Assembly (NCBI RefSeq): GCF_012273895.1
Contig: NC_052129.1
Location: 744,001-808,000 of the forward strand
Direction: 5' to 3'
Length of the DNA: 64,000 nt
DNA from: Zerene cesonia
Taxonomy: Eukaryota; Arthropoda; Insecta; Lepidoptera; Pieridae
The translations under genes were made by a program, and so were the position numbers. The notes beneath the pieces were generated by a model. It made no database searches and was not told the DNA's origin. It worked only from the letters and a program-made list of their open reading frames with translations. The first letter of the stretch is position 1. Each line of letters starts with the position of its first letter. Of this stretch, positions 1 to 12,800 are shown in pieces.

Positions 1-1255
1 AAAATTTTTAAAAAGTTAACGCTTGGCGCGCTTTTGCTTTTCCGGTTCAAAAAAAATTGTGAGTGAACAACGGCGTTTATCAAATAAAGAAGCCTAGAAA
101 CAGCGATAAAAGCTATGATCGTTAAAATGATAAGGTCTGATATTAATTTAATCGATCTTATTTTTTTTTAAAGTACGTTATCCCCAGAATATTTTTATAA
201 GCGAAAACTAATTAAAATTGCATAACTGCTTTTATTATTATTTTGTTATTGTGTGGCTTATTTTTTTTTAAATTCCTTCAATCAAAAATTTATTTACACC
301 TGTTATATACTTCTATATATTTTCAGTTCTTCAGTTGTAATTTAATTTATTAAATGGAATATAATGATGAAGGGTTCGCATTTACCAATTTTTTATGATT
401 CTTTTAATAAGAATGTACTTGCAAAAAGCAAACAGACATTAAGTCTGATAACGCGTTTGTGCATTATATCTGACATAATTAACACAACAATAATTAAAAT
501 GGTCTTCAATAATAACAATAACAGCATTTAGATAAAATTGGTAGCGAATAAAACTGATATTCAAACTAATTACTATCGGAAAAAAGCGCGCGCCCGAGGC
601 GTCGATGTGGCCGTTATTCTTTTTAATTTCCACGTTTGACTTTATGTTCCCGATAGCACGCGGCTGGGAGCAGGGGCGGAGTAGGGGCAATTGGGGCAAT
701 GCGCTTTGAAGTTTATAGAACTAATATCAAGCGAAAAATAAATTCAAGATTTTTTTAGCAAATACAGAGATAGTATTAAGTGTGAAGTTACGCAATTAAC
801 TTAATTTCGTTTGTTTTCTTTTTGATGGTAACTAGTCCGCTGATAGAATTACATAAAAAATGATACCAATGTCAAGATAATGGGTTTTAAGCGAATTTTT
901 TCGAATCGATTGTAATTTGTTACATCAACATCATTAGATTATCGTATTGTACAATTTATGACAGTAATATCTAGAGACTTCAACACACAACAGTCGTGTA
1001 TTGATTTAGAGGCCCCGCACATACAATGCATTGGGTCCCTGTATCCCGTATTGCCTCCGTCCTTGCTCCACTCGGTTACCAGCCCTTATCTATTGCGCGA
1101 ATATAGTTTTATGGTTATTTGGATGTTTCCGTAAATACTCCCGCGCTATTCTTTATTGATGCGATTGTTTTTATGACACAATAATTTATTAAAAACATAC
1201 TTCTAAAATACTGCACTATTTTAAATGTATGGTGTTTTTTTAACAAATAATATAA
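1..1255. other. AT-rich noncoding stretch
   Basis: No gene, RNA or recognisable mobile element seen. A short GC-richer patch at 586-700 carries a minus-strand 86-codon frame without features of a gene. Confidence 0.5.
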
Positions 1256-1440
1256 TAAACTAGCTGCACCCGGCAAACGCTGTTCTGCCTTACTCTTATC
1301 ATTTAGGGGTATGAAAAATAGATGTTGGCCGATTCTCAGACCTACCCAATATGCTTACCAAATTTCAGAGGAATCGGTCAAGCCGTTTCGGAGGAGTATG
1401 GCAACGAAAACTGTGACACGAGAATTTTATATATATAGAT
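1256..1440 (+). mobile_element. Helitron-like element, second family
   Basis: Begins AAACTAGCTGCACCCGGC and contains GAATCGGTCAAGCCGTTTCG and a GAGAATTTTATATATATAGA end. Its tail is shared with 55222-55345. Confidence 0.7.
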
Positions 1441-3587
1441 GTCGGATACACACTAAAAATTGATCAAAACATCGAGGTATTGGACTGCCAGTGCCATCTA
1501 TCGGATACGTACACTAACCACCGAACAAAGCGTCGTGATATTGGAGCGCCAGCGCCTTCAATAGCGTTATACAGAGTCTAGGACGGGCGTAAGCGGAGCG
1601 GGACAGTCAGAAATTGTCCAGCCGTCTCTGCGGTAGCAAGTCTCCTGGGAACTGTACCGCGTTCCAATTTCAAGTGTAAAATTAAGTTAGCGGTTAATGT
1701 GATTTTGTCATTTAATTTAAATTTGAATTACAACCGACTTTCAATTCGAAGTAACTTTTATTTCCCTTGCTCGTATCCACTGCCTACAACGCTTGGAAGC
1801 ATGGCCGAAGACTATCCCTCCCACCCTCTGTCGATATATAGATAAACCATAGACAGACAATAAATAAAATAATAATATTTAGGCCTACTGGTACTATAGC
1901 ACTTTCGAATGCCTATTTTTTATTTTGTATTATTTCTTATTACAATATACCAACATAATTTATATAAAAAAGTAATATACAAGAAGAAAAAATTAAAACA
2001 TTTTGACACTATCACAGAATGACAACTTTTATTTTTAAATTTCAAAAATAGAATACTAATAAGCGCCTGACACGCATGACACGTTTATATTATTAGGTAC
2101 ATGGACAGTTGCTACGAATGAAATAGAATGTTTTTCGTAAGTATAAACCTATTATTTAAAATACTGTTTAGTTTATTAGCAAAAAGTGGTGATTTAGAAG
2201 GGTTCGCAAAGTTTTCTTATTTAATTGTCACATTTTTTATGGGGATAAAATGATATTGATTGATATTATCAAGCATTTTTCTCCTCTTAATGTGTATGTA
2301 GAAGAAAAAAAATGTTATGTTTAAAACCGATGTGTATTGTGTAGTTCCTAGGTAAAATGCATACATCGTGGCATAGTACGGGGTTCGCTCAGCTCGCCAT
2401 CTGGTATCCATATTACCTAATAGGTAAATACTAATAATAAAAATTATTTGTTTGAACGCTTAAATAGCTAACATCAGGAATTGCTGGTTGTATTTGAAAA
2501 ATTTGTGCGTCAGTTTATCTGTATCTTTGATTCAAGAATTTAAAAAACAAAAATTAAGTGCAGACGAAGTTGCGTGGGTCAGCTAGTTTCATGTGCGCCC
2601 TTGCAGAAGAGTACAGGCATTATATTGTCGCAAAAATGAAACTTGAAGGGTGTGAGGGGAGGAAAATTCGTATGGGGAGCGAGTATCGCGCGATAACGCG
2701 AAATGAAAAACTTGTTATTGTATGAATATGTAATATTATGAAGGAAACTTTTATATACTCCTAAAGTAAGATATAATCATTGAGAAATTTTGAAAGAAAT
2801 CATCTCTAATCTAATAAATAAATATTAATAATAATCGATATATATCAAATAATCTCATTTATAAAGCATTTCAACGCTATAAAACTAAAAATTAAATATA
2901 ATAATTGATTTCATCTAATTAAAATGAAAATTTGATGAGAAATTTGGTAACGTATGCTGATATATTAGTTCGATCGAACGATTCAGAATACAAGCTCTTA
3001 GTAAATTCGATTTTGTCAAACATTCGAAATCCGAATGGTATTCGAAATTCAAAAGCTCCATAAGTAGTGTTCATTTATAAGCGGGGGTCACATGTAGAAA
3101 TCAAATGTTTAAGCAAAGTGCACACGAGGCTGAATCATTTAACCGTTCTGTTCTCAGCCTAATATAATTTACGGAGCCGGATTTTGAGACTCCTAGTTGT
3201 GCTATATTAGATTTAGTATTCTCTGATTATCGTATAGAGTAGCTGCGTCTAGAGGTTACTAAAAATATCACATTTCAAAATTCTTTTTGATATTAAGTGC
3301 AAACCACAATGTGTAAGGAATCTTGAGTGATTTCATCTCATTTCATAAAAGAATTGTTACAATGATTACATAAATTCACAATATATGTATCACGGGTGAA
3401 GCGGGGTGGATCGCTAGTGTTTAGAAATGTGGATTAATGAAATCTTAGTGGAAGTAGATAGCTTGAAAATAACCATGTACTTAATTTTGAGATAAAAGAT
3501 CTTATAACGAGTAGTAGGAAGCGGAATATACTTAGGATGTTGTATGATTGGACGGGAAGACGGAATAAAGCATATGAGTACTTTAAA
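1441..3587. other. Noncoding stretch with a GC-richer block
   Basis: The block 1441-1820 (CGTCGTGATATTGGAGCGCC and similar) is unlike its surroundings and directly abuts the Helitron-like element at 1256-1440; it is probably the body of another repeat. The rest is AT-rich with no gene seen. A partial poly(A)-tailed repeat follows at 3588-3657. Confidence 0.4.
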
Positions 3588-3758
3588 CTCCTTTTTTTAT
3601 AAGATAGCGTGCAAACCAGCATGAGAATCGTCTGATGGTAAGCGAATAAAGCGACCATATGTATCTAGAGAAGATGTGTTGCCGACTTTTGCAGAATACG
3701 TAACATATTTTATTACTTAAGGTGTAGTCGTCATACGTTACATATCAACATATTTCAT

Positions 3759-3959
3759 ACTAGCTGCGCCCCGCGGTTTCACCCACGTTAGTCCGTATCG
3801 CGTAAGAATATTGGGATAAAAAGTTGCCTTTATGTTTTTCCAGTTGTCCAGCTGTCTACGTACCAAATTTCATTGCAATCGGTTTAGCAGTTTTTGCGTG
3901 AAAGAGCAACAAACACACACATCCTTACAAACTTTCGCATTTATAATATTAAGTAGGAT
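3759..3959 (+). mobile_element. Lep1-like non-autonomous Helitron, near full length
   Basis: It starts ACTAGCTGCGCCCCGCGG and ends TTATAATATTAAGTAGGAT. This end pair is the common Lepidoptera element usually described as Lep1-type Helitron. No terminal inverted repeats or target duplication are seen, in keeping with that class. Confidence 0.8.
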
Positions 3960-5256
3960 GTAAAAGTAGAGGCCTAAGCAAATATTATTATTTGAAAAAA
4001 TAATCTTATATATTTATTAACAGTCTCTATGCAAAGTTACTCTGCGCTATAAAACTGCGCCCGCCTAGCTGCAATATCAGAGAGCGCACTTTACATACTA
4101 CGGCTAAAGCAGTTTACATACGAGGCGTATGTACGCAGAGTTTCTCATTATAGTTATTTTTTAACATTTAAAAATCTGATTAAAAAACTAAACACTACTG
4201 TAGAGTATTAAATTATTATTCACTGCATTCACTTATATCTTTATTATTTTGTATACTTTATTATGTAATATTATGAGTCAAACTCTGAATTCAAATGTTG
4301 AAATTTATTATGGGTGAATCGATATATTATATTTAAGCCTAGCTTCCCGCTCGCAGTTTCGCCCGCCTCCGTATTGTTCTTATCTTTGAAACCTTCTCTA
4401 GACTATTCAGAATGCAACAAAACCATGATTATAAAATCAGCAATTGATTTTTATATATAAGATGCTGTTAATGTACTTGCTCTGATATTAATTAGTTTAA
4501 TTGATAATGTTTCGAATATATTTATGTTGTAATATACACAAAGAAATCTACTGTTCTTTATAACAGTAAGTATCCTCTTTTACTTTTCTACTACTGTTAT
4601 ACTCCACCTTATAGTATTAATGAATTTTTATAAATAAAAGGCCGAAAACAGTTAGCTTCTCCCATACATCCTGGATGATATGCTTTGGATATGGGAAATA
4701 AGCCGCACAGTGTGTTGGTTTATGTAACAATTTTTTATACGGATAGCAAAGTACATATTTCGATTTGTAAATGCTATGGACTTTAAATAAAGTAAAAGAT
4801 AAGTAACAAGTTGATGTCTTACGACTAACAATACACACGAAAAATTCACAAACTAAATAATCACCAAGATTCATCACGACTTTTTCATAACCAACACGCG
4901 TGTCAATCGCCGCGATCCGACCGCCTCGTGTCAAACAACCTAAAGCACTAATCAGCTAGAAATAAATTATCACAGTGTGTACGCTTCGTGTAATTGCTTA
5001 AGCCTGCGCATTTCGGATACCATCGAATAATCTTCGAGATTTTGGGTATAAAAGTGCAAGAATTAATTAAATGAGCTCTGCATTGGATTAATATAATTGT
5101 TTTTTATTTTGTTTTAACGCGGATTTAGAGAAATACTGAGTTTGTACCTCATTTGTATTATAAAGTCCGTACTGATGAATTAACGAATAGACATGGAATA
5201 CCATATCTGCTTAGCAAATGAGTGGCCTCGTTCTTTAGGCCACAGATATATATTTT
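3960..5256. other. AT-rich noncoding stretch
   Basis: No gene seen. A Helitron-like head fragment is at 4338-4375. The minus-strand frames at 4617-4934 overlap each other and show no domain. Confidence 0.45.
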
Positions 5257-5497
5257 TAGTTTTTTTTTTTGTCACAGTCGGCAATGGAGCCGATTTTAAA
5301 GGGATAAAGAAAGGAGTGGCGAGAGGAATTAAGGATAGGACTGGGAAGGGTAAGGAAAAGGATATGGGCCTCCGGCTCCCCCACTCACCGAACGAAAGCA
5401 GAATGCTATTTCACGCCGGTCTTCTGTGGGGGTGTGGTACTTCCCTGGTAGCTGGCCCAATTCGTGCCGAAGCGTGCTCGACTACCACATACAAGTG
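5257..5497 (-). mobile_element. Poly(A)-tailed Lepidoptera repeat, near full length
   Basis: Reverse orientation: TTTTTTTTTTGTCACAGTCG (tail) at the left and CGAAGCGTGCTCGACTACC (head) at the right. A 135-codon reading frame across it is a property of the repeat, not a gene. The central TTACCATCAGG core is deleted. Confidence 0.75.
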
Positions 5498-6137
5498 TAT
5501 GTCTGTCTGTCCGATTGTATTAAATTTTTGCTCTATTAGTATTACAAGTTGGGCATGCAGGTTAAATATGATAAAATTTACAGTTTTTTCAGTTTTTTAA
5601 TTCAAAGTTTACAGTTTTTCTAGTCACTCAGACCTACATGATGAAAATGCTTGTCGCCGAACGTTTCTCTTTCCCTCGGACATTACATGAATTATTGTTA
5701 CAAAGTTATATAAAAAGTTATAATAAGTCATTTAATTGTCCCGCGAGTGAAATCGCAAGGGTGTTATTGTATTTAGGTTGTTATAATTAGAAAATACATT
5801 TTAGTTAATTCTTAGTGCTTTATGTTAAGTTGAATATAATAATATCATATATCTAGTACATACAATAAACTTAACTATCTTAAATTTAATTTTTAGTTTT
5901 ATAGCATTGAAAATTTCAAAATTTCTCATTAACTAACTTAGTTAAGTTTGTTGTATAATTATTATTTTCTTTGTATCGCTATCGCATTGGGCGTGTCCTG
6001 TTATTGCAAATGATTTTTATCAATAAAGAAATAAAATAAAAATATAATAATTAATTTCATTAACTGTATGTTTTATTAGCTGGAGCCTGCGTCTTCATTC
6101 GCGTGTTTTCACTTCAAATATACGGTAATCCAGATTG

Positions 6138-6342
6138 TCCTACTAATATTATAAATGCGAAAGTTTGTAAGGATGTGTGTGCGTTTGTTGCTCTTTCACG
6201 CAAAAACTACTGAACCGTTTGCATTAAAAGCGGGCTACGCATTCGCAGAGGCACTACCTCTGCAAATGACCATGGGTGGTGGTGATCGCTTACCATCAGG
6301 CGAACCAACAGCTCAGCTGCTATGACATATAAAAGACTAGTA
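6138..6342. mobile_element. Lep1-like end joined to poly(A)-tailed repeat
   Basis: Bases 6138-6226 are the reverse-oriented end of a Lep1-like element (TCCTACTAATATTATAAATG). Directly after comes the 3' half of the CTTACCATCAGG repeat in plus orientation, ending CTATGACATATAAAA. Confidence 0.7.
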
Positions 6343-6580
6343 CAAGGATGACCGATCTCTGCTCGGTATTTATTTTTTTTGTTTTAACTTTAATTATTCG
6401 GCAAAAAATAGTATTATTATTCGCCAATAGATGTCAGGAAGAGTCATAATAAATTGGGACTACTCAAACGCCTCTTATTTGTTAAAAAAGTAAGTTAAGT
6501 CGATAAAACACGAATAAAACACGAATATGACATTATCTAAAAAATATTCCTAGCTAGATCGATTTATCGCCCCCGAAACC

Positions 6581-6630
6581 CGTCGACCACGTCTTGTATA
6601 TATATATATATATACAAGACGTGGTCGACG
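6581..6630. repeat. Perfect (TA)n-centred inverted repeat
   Basis: Arms CGTCGACCACGTCTTGTA (6581-6598) and its exact reverse complement (6613-6630) flank a short TA tract, making a 50-base perfect palindrome. It could extrude as a cruciform or fold as an RNA hairpin. Confidence 0.9.
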
Positions 6631-7345
6631 TTGGTCGTTTAAAGATCGGAAAACTAGCTAAATATTAGAACCATCAGGGTGTGTGTGCACGAGTCAATTT
6701 TCGTTTGTTAACAATTTTTATATATTGAATGAATTTTTTACCGACTTATAAATTTTCTTATTTTTTGTGGTTCATTTAGATGTTTTATACAATTATTTAT
6801 AGTTACTCTGCTATTCGGGGCGGAGAAAAATCTAACAAATCAAAGATAATAAAAATCTGTCCAGCCGTTTTTGATTTATACACGGTGTAAATAAAATAAC
6901 CAGACATTCTTTTTTGTATAGATTGTCTATGATTTCGTAGCGTCTATCTATCTTGATATATTAACCTTATTACCTTCTACGCAACAAAGAATGTTATATA
7001 GGTGTGTCTTTGTGCAGTTTTGTAACGCCATAACTCTAAAATGGATGAAATGATGTTTACAAATATTATATGTATGTGTTCAGAGGGCAAGACAACGATT
7101 TATTTTTAATATTTTCAACTCGAACTTATACTTGAAATTTGATAACAAATTTTAAGTTATCAACTTGAACTTATACTTGATATTTGATAACAAACTTTAA
7201 TGTTTTGTAATTATTATTATTCGCCGCGAAATAATCGTAATAAATGGGTAATTATGTTATTTCTATAGGAAAATTTCCCGCCCTAAGTCACGGTCTGTAC
7301 CTTTGAGCTTAAATGAATTGATTAAAAAATCTCTGTGTATCAATA

Positions 7346-7676
7346 CTTTTTTGTATTCATCATCATCATCATCAGCCCATATATGTTCCCACTGCTGGGA
7401 CACAGGCCTCCTAAGAGGGTTCAGGCCATAATCCACCACGCTGGCCAAGTGCGGGTTGGCAGATGTCACATGTCGTCCAACTTTTGATTCTTGGACGTGC
7501 CGGTTTCCTCACGATGTTTTCCTTCACCGTTTTAAGCAGTGGTGATGTTATTCACATATGCAGATAAATTGATAAATCAATTTATTTCCTGCACGCTCTG
7601 CCCGGTCTCGAACCCCGATTTATCGATTTTGAAGTCCGAGGTTCTCACCACAGAGCCACCACTGCTTTTTTGTATT
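7346..7676 (-). mobile_element. tRNA-derived SINE with 12-bp target duplication
   Basis: Read on the minus strand, the head contains an A-box-like TGGCTCTGTGG and an exact B box GGTTCGAGACC (reverse complement at 7604-7614), and the tail is a (TGA)n run, seen as CATCATCATCATCATCAG at the left. The element is flanked by identical 12-base copies of CTTTTTTGTATT at 7346-7357 and 7665-7676, a target-site duplication. The internal CCCACTGCTGGGACACAGGC is a widespread Lepidoptera repeat core. This looks like a complete, fairly young insertion. Confidence 0.85.
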
Positions 7677-8599
7677 ATTTCTTCGATAAATATACATTAA
7701 GAAATTAGCATTACTATAATAAATACATTCTTTTAGCATGATGAAACTATCCGAATAGTTTTTTTTAGTCTATTTATTAAGATTTTTGACTGATTAACTG
7801 TTAAATAAATTAAATAGTACAAATTAAACATCAAGGTTAATAATATAACTTGTATATATTTACAAACAAACAAAGCTTTATTAACAATTTAACTCGATTT
7901 ATTGTTGGAATAGTGCATACATCACGTTTTAATCGCAAAACGCGTATTTATTTACGATATATGGCGCATGAATAAATAGCTTTTTTACTAAGCTAATAAA
8001 AATTCGCAAAACATAGAGATATGGTTATTTTAAATATTGGCAAAACATAGAGATACGATCATAGAGGTTCGTTATTTTCGTATATAAATATATTGATTAA
8101 ATAATCAAACTCTATATCTCCATGCTAGGCTAGGAAAAACTCTTGCTCCAAAATCAATTTTTATTGCTACAATTACTTAAAATATGGAGAGTAATTCACT
8201 ATATTCAATGTTATTAAGCACACTCATAGTAAATTAATAGAATGATATAAAACATTAAAAAAAAGTTGTCCACTAACTGAATATAATATGGAAGACGTTC
8301 TGAAACATGCCAAAGAAAACCGTCGAAAAAAATGCGCCCAAATCTACGCCGTTCCGCCCAAGATGTGTTTTTACGCACACATTTATGACGAGTCAGCTGG
8401 AAAACGCACACACGCATACAGAACCTTACCACTTCGAAATAGGAACTACAATATTCAAATGGAAGTTCGATAAATTAGGATATTTCAAAAGTCGAATACA
8501 ATACTTGAGTAACAAGAGAGTATTCTAAATTCGAACTTATACGCGTTGCATAGAGTGTAAGTTATTTTGAATTTGGAAAACAGATACGTCACAGAGTAG

Positions 8600-9850
8600 G
8601 AAATGAAAGAGCTTTCCGAGTGACGCCGAGCGCGTACCGATCCGGACCGATCGGCGCCGAGACGCAGCGAGCACCGCGAATGCATTACAACGTGCTTGCT
8701 AGGGTTGATGAGCCGGAAAAACTGGCGTGATTATTTAGTTAATTAATTAATGAATACTAATTGTATTAAATGCTTTATTTGTAACATTTCTAAGATAAGT
8801 ACATTAATTTAATAGTTGTACGGATAGTTAAGCGAGCTAAAATTAATACATTGTTATACCATATTGTAATAAATAATATGTGTTAAACGTATAATTATAT
8901 AACAAAGAGAATCGTTGATTTCCTGTAAGAGTGAACGATTAACATTAAGAAATATATTTGTTTAGAGGGCAGTACGGATTAAAAAAATTTACAGTTACCA
9001 TTACATAACATCCGGCAACCATGTAAAGTTGATTTAATAACAGATATTTTTGAGTACATTTGAGTTGATACACAAAACAGTTTAGTTCTAAATAATGTTT
9101 TATTTACAGCTAACCACACAGCACTTCTTCTCTATTCATTTGTAAAGTGGAATAAATGTAAAGTTGTGATAATTGCTGTACAATTTGAAATAAATATCAA
9201 TATTAATAAGCATATAGAAACACATAGGCCAAGCAACACCGCCGGCGCGCACTAGTGCGTCCAATGCGGGAAAAATCGGAAAAGCTTACAGCCCTGTGTA
9301 GTAAGGGGTGTGAGGGCGCGGCGGGAGAGTCCAGTCGTCAGTCGGACGCGGCGCGCCGCGGAGCTCGCACGCGTGATGCGCGCCATCTAACGTATTATGT
9401 TCCTACCCGACCTTCCGCGAGCCTGCATGGTGGACGACGTTGCAACCTACCTTCAAGCGCCCTCCTCGGGACAGGTTGCTACAATATATTAACAACAAAA
9501 ATCCATATGTAATTAACAATGATCATATTAACAGATGTTGTGGGCTGTAACGCTTATTGGTCGCGACCGTCCGGGTATTTTCCGGTAAAAAATTTGTGTT
9601 CAGTGGTAGGCACCACGTGTCAAAAATAGTGTTATGTGTAAGTTTGTAAACAGATCAATAAGGTAGGGTAAAGAGGGCGCCGCATCGCCAGGCCCGAAAC
9701 ATAAGCCTGATTTAGCTTATTTATAAGATGTGTGTTACATAAATTTGTCACAGAAACGTGTCGATCGTTTTTTTTTCTGTGCTTTAAATAAACGCGAAAA
9801 CAACGCGGCGTAAACGGTTTTGAGAGGTGACCAATGGGAGCGTAGAATGA
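8600..9850. promoter_or_regulatory. CpG-rich islands, candidate promoter region
   Basis: Two dense CpG patches (about 8615-8690 and 9235-9480) stand out from AT-rich flanks. The second includes ACTAGTGCGTCCAATGCGGG and GGCGCGCCGCGGAGCTCGCA. CCAAT motifs in reverse (ATTGG) and forward (CCAATGGGAG) occur at about 9557 and 9830, and a good donor (GTAAGTTTG) lies near 9638. This is the best candidate in the left part for a transcription start, perhaps a noncoding 5' exon of NFI. No coding exon could be supported here; the 85-codon plus-strand frame from 9255 looks like a GC artefact. Confidence 0.35.
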
Positions 9851-12800
9851 TAGTCGTCGTTTTAAAGTTTTAGCCGTAAAAGCTCAGCAAATGAGTCGCA
9901 TTTCTTACAAGACATAAATGACTAGTAACATTTTATTTTTGGACGAATACGAATATTTCTTTTGATCGTCATTTAGGCCAGTGTAGTGCTTGTATATTGT
10001 AAATGTAAGGTGTTGTGGATGCAGTATATTTTTTTAATACGAAATTATACTTTTTAGTAATTGGATGATAAAATTGTCCAATCATCGGACTATTAAATAT
10101 AATTTAATTATCTCTACATCTTCTTAAACTAACAATCAAAAACCGAATTAATGTTTTACTGATTAAATAAAGTCTTAATTTAATAATTTATCCTCCCAAT
10201 AACATGAGAGCTTTTGCGTTTAGCTTATTATAAAAAAAATATAGTTTGTTTCGGAGTGTTTTCTGACAAAAAATATTAAAAATTACAAAATTTTAATTGT
10301 ATCTTAAACATTGCTTAAGAACCTTTGTCAGTAATAAATTAATTCATTGTTACATGGAATTCTAAAACAAAAAAAAAAAAATTGTAAAAAATTTGTTTGT
10401 ATAAAAACATATTGCTTAAATTGTTTTAAAATAAATAATAATATTTAAACAATCCTGCATCCAATAAGCGCACTAATATAATTCAAAGCGAAAAAAAAAA
10501 TACAACAGAAATACCAAACATCAAACCTATAATTCAAACTCATACAAACGTTTATACGCGGATAGTCTAAATACATTCCAATAAAGAAATAACGGATTTT
10601 AATACATTTTTCGGATCAATATGTTAAGATATACCTATGAGTAAGCGGTGCAGTGCTACAGCAACGCACTGCAGTCGTCTGAAAGTTTCAGGCTTCCACC
10701 AAGATTATATACCGTATACATTGCGCCAATATTGTATGTAGATTATAAACGTGGATACTTGATACAGATTAAAAATACAGATAACATTTAAAATAGAATG
10801 GAGTGTTCTTTATTGTGTTAAATGTAAGATGACGTTGTGTTGGAATTCGAAATACGAATATTCAAATAGAAAAAAAAACAGCTATTTAAAAAGTCATTAC
10901 AAAAGTTAAGTCTACAGATATAATTTTTTAGAATATTTCATGTAGTTAACTTGATGATATACGGAATATCGGTTTGAACATAATTTTTCTAAATAACTGC
11001 AATATAATAGCGTGGATGCCTGAGCATTATAGCGTGGTGGAGCTTTCGACTTAGATAACAAGTATGGAAATAGTCTGTAGTCAGGACTGGGCGAAACACG
11101 TGGTTCCTTGACCATTTTTATTACATAAAATTCAATTTGATAAGAAAACGTATGCGTAACTTATGTGAAAATTGTATCCATTTGATATACATTTAATATA
11201 TTTCGATCAGAGAAAACGGTTTTAATAGGTAATTTAAAATGATATAAAAGAAAATGAGTTTAATTAATTTTTACGTAATTGGAATAAAAAATCTTATTAC
11301 AGAAATAGTTAATAAGTACTACTACTTAATAATTTTAATCTGAATAACTTCATATTCAATAATTCATAAAACGAGTATTAATTGTGTAAATAATTTATTT
11401 TCGATCTAGCAAATATTAGAGTCAAGGAGACTACTGTAAATATTTCGTTTTTAGTTTAAATTGAAACGCAATATAAAATGTATATATATTCATAACCATA
11501 ATAAAACATTTTACGTTACGACTTAATTAAATAGATATAAAATCAATTAATATTCTGTGATAATGTCAAGATTTTCAAATTATGCCATAAAACAAAATTC
11601 CTACTAGCCTCTTTCTATAAAAAATTATTACAAAATAAAATTATATAAACGTAGAGTATAACTGAAATGCTCAATTAATTAGAATTATACTGTTTTAAAC
11701 TTCCGTACAACAATATTATCATCTTCCGTACAAAAATATTAAAACGTAATGAAATAAAAATGTAAACTATTATAAAATCTATCTACTATAAAATAAAGTT
11801 AAATTTTGTTCCACTCTAATCAAATTCAATCGGCTCTCTGTGACTACAAAATGTAAAACTACAAACGTCGAATTGAGTTTTCTTTACGAAACATTTCTTA
11901 GGAAGTGCTTACCCTGCCTCCGTGGTTGACTGGCCTGTAGGTAGCAATTGGAGTCGATAAGCCACTGGCATATGCTAAATCGCATTTTCTTACGTCGACT
12001 GTTTTGTTTCAATCGGAATAATAAAATAGACAAGATATGTATTAAATAAACTTCCTCGCCGGATAGAAGATTGTGATATAATCTTTAGGTATTTACTGTT
12101 AGTTATCGTTTCGAATGATTTTGGACATTGATTTAAAAGGTAACGTTTTTATAGTTCAATTATAACTATATAGGGCTTTGAAAAGAGTAAAAATAATCTA
12201 GTTTCGTTTAACACTAAATTGAAATTAACAATTGGTTTATAATAATTTAGAAACCGCCTAAAAATACCCGGCCGGCGAAAAGCGGCATCGCGTCGCATCG
12301 GTGTTTACGAAATTCGATGTTTTACCCCCCTACCCCCTCTGGTGTTTTTATTTTCTCTTTTTCTATCACCTTTTCTTGCCACTATTCGGTGTTTGGATGT
12401 TTTCACTAACTGTTAATGTTGATATAATCTGTATTCTAATGTTAGTTCCGGTTTTGGAATTTTTTGAATATCCATTCGTTTAAAAATGGAATGTGAAATT
12501 TATTTAAAAAAAAATTGGATTGATAATTTGTATATGGAAAAAACACCCTAAAGGTTCAGAGTTCAGACAGTTCCAAAATCAAAACTTCTATTTTTATTTT
12601 TAATTTTGTAAAGTTCGACTGCAGATGAAATATACTATTTTTTTTTTTTAATCTGTGTTCGATCTTTTATGATACTGTAAGTGTGCATGAATCCTGCACT
12701 ACCCTACAGCAAGAATGATGCACGTTTCCTTTTCATCTTTATTTTTACGAATCTAAAGGCAAAGCAGAGTCCATTAGAGGATTGAGGATTTCATGATTGG

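Noticed and set aside
5193..5600. 135-codon plus-strand frame as a gene
   Set aside because: It is the antisense reading of a dispersed poly(A)-tailed repeat with recognisable copies at 43138, 52920 and 61740.
9255..9512. 85-codon frame as the first NFI coding exon
   Set aside because: The frame ends in a stop without a usable in-frame donor and its sequence is unlike known NFI N-termini.
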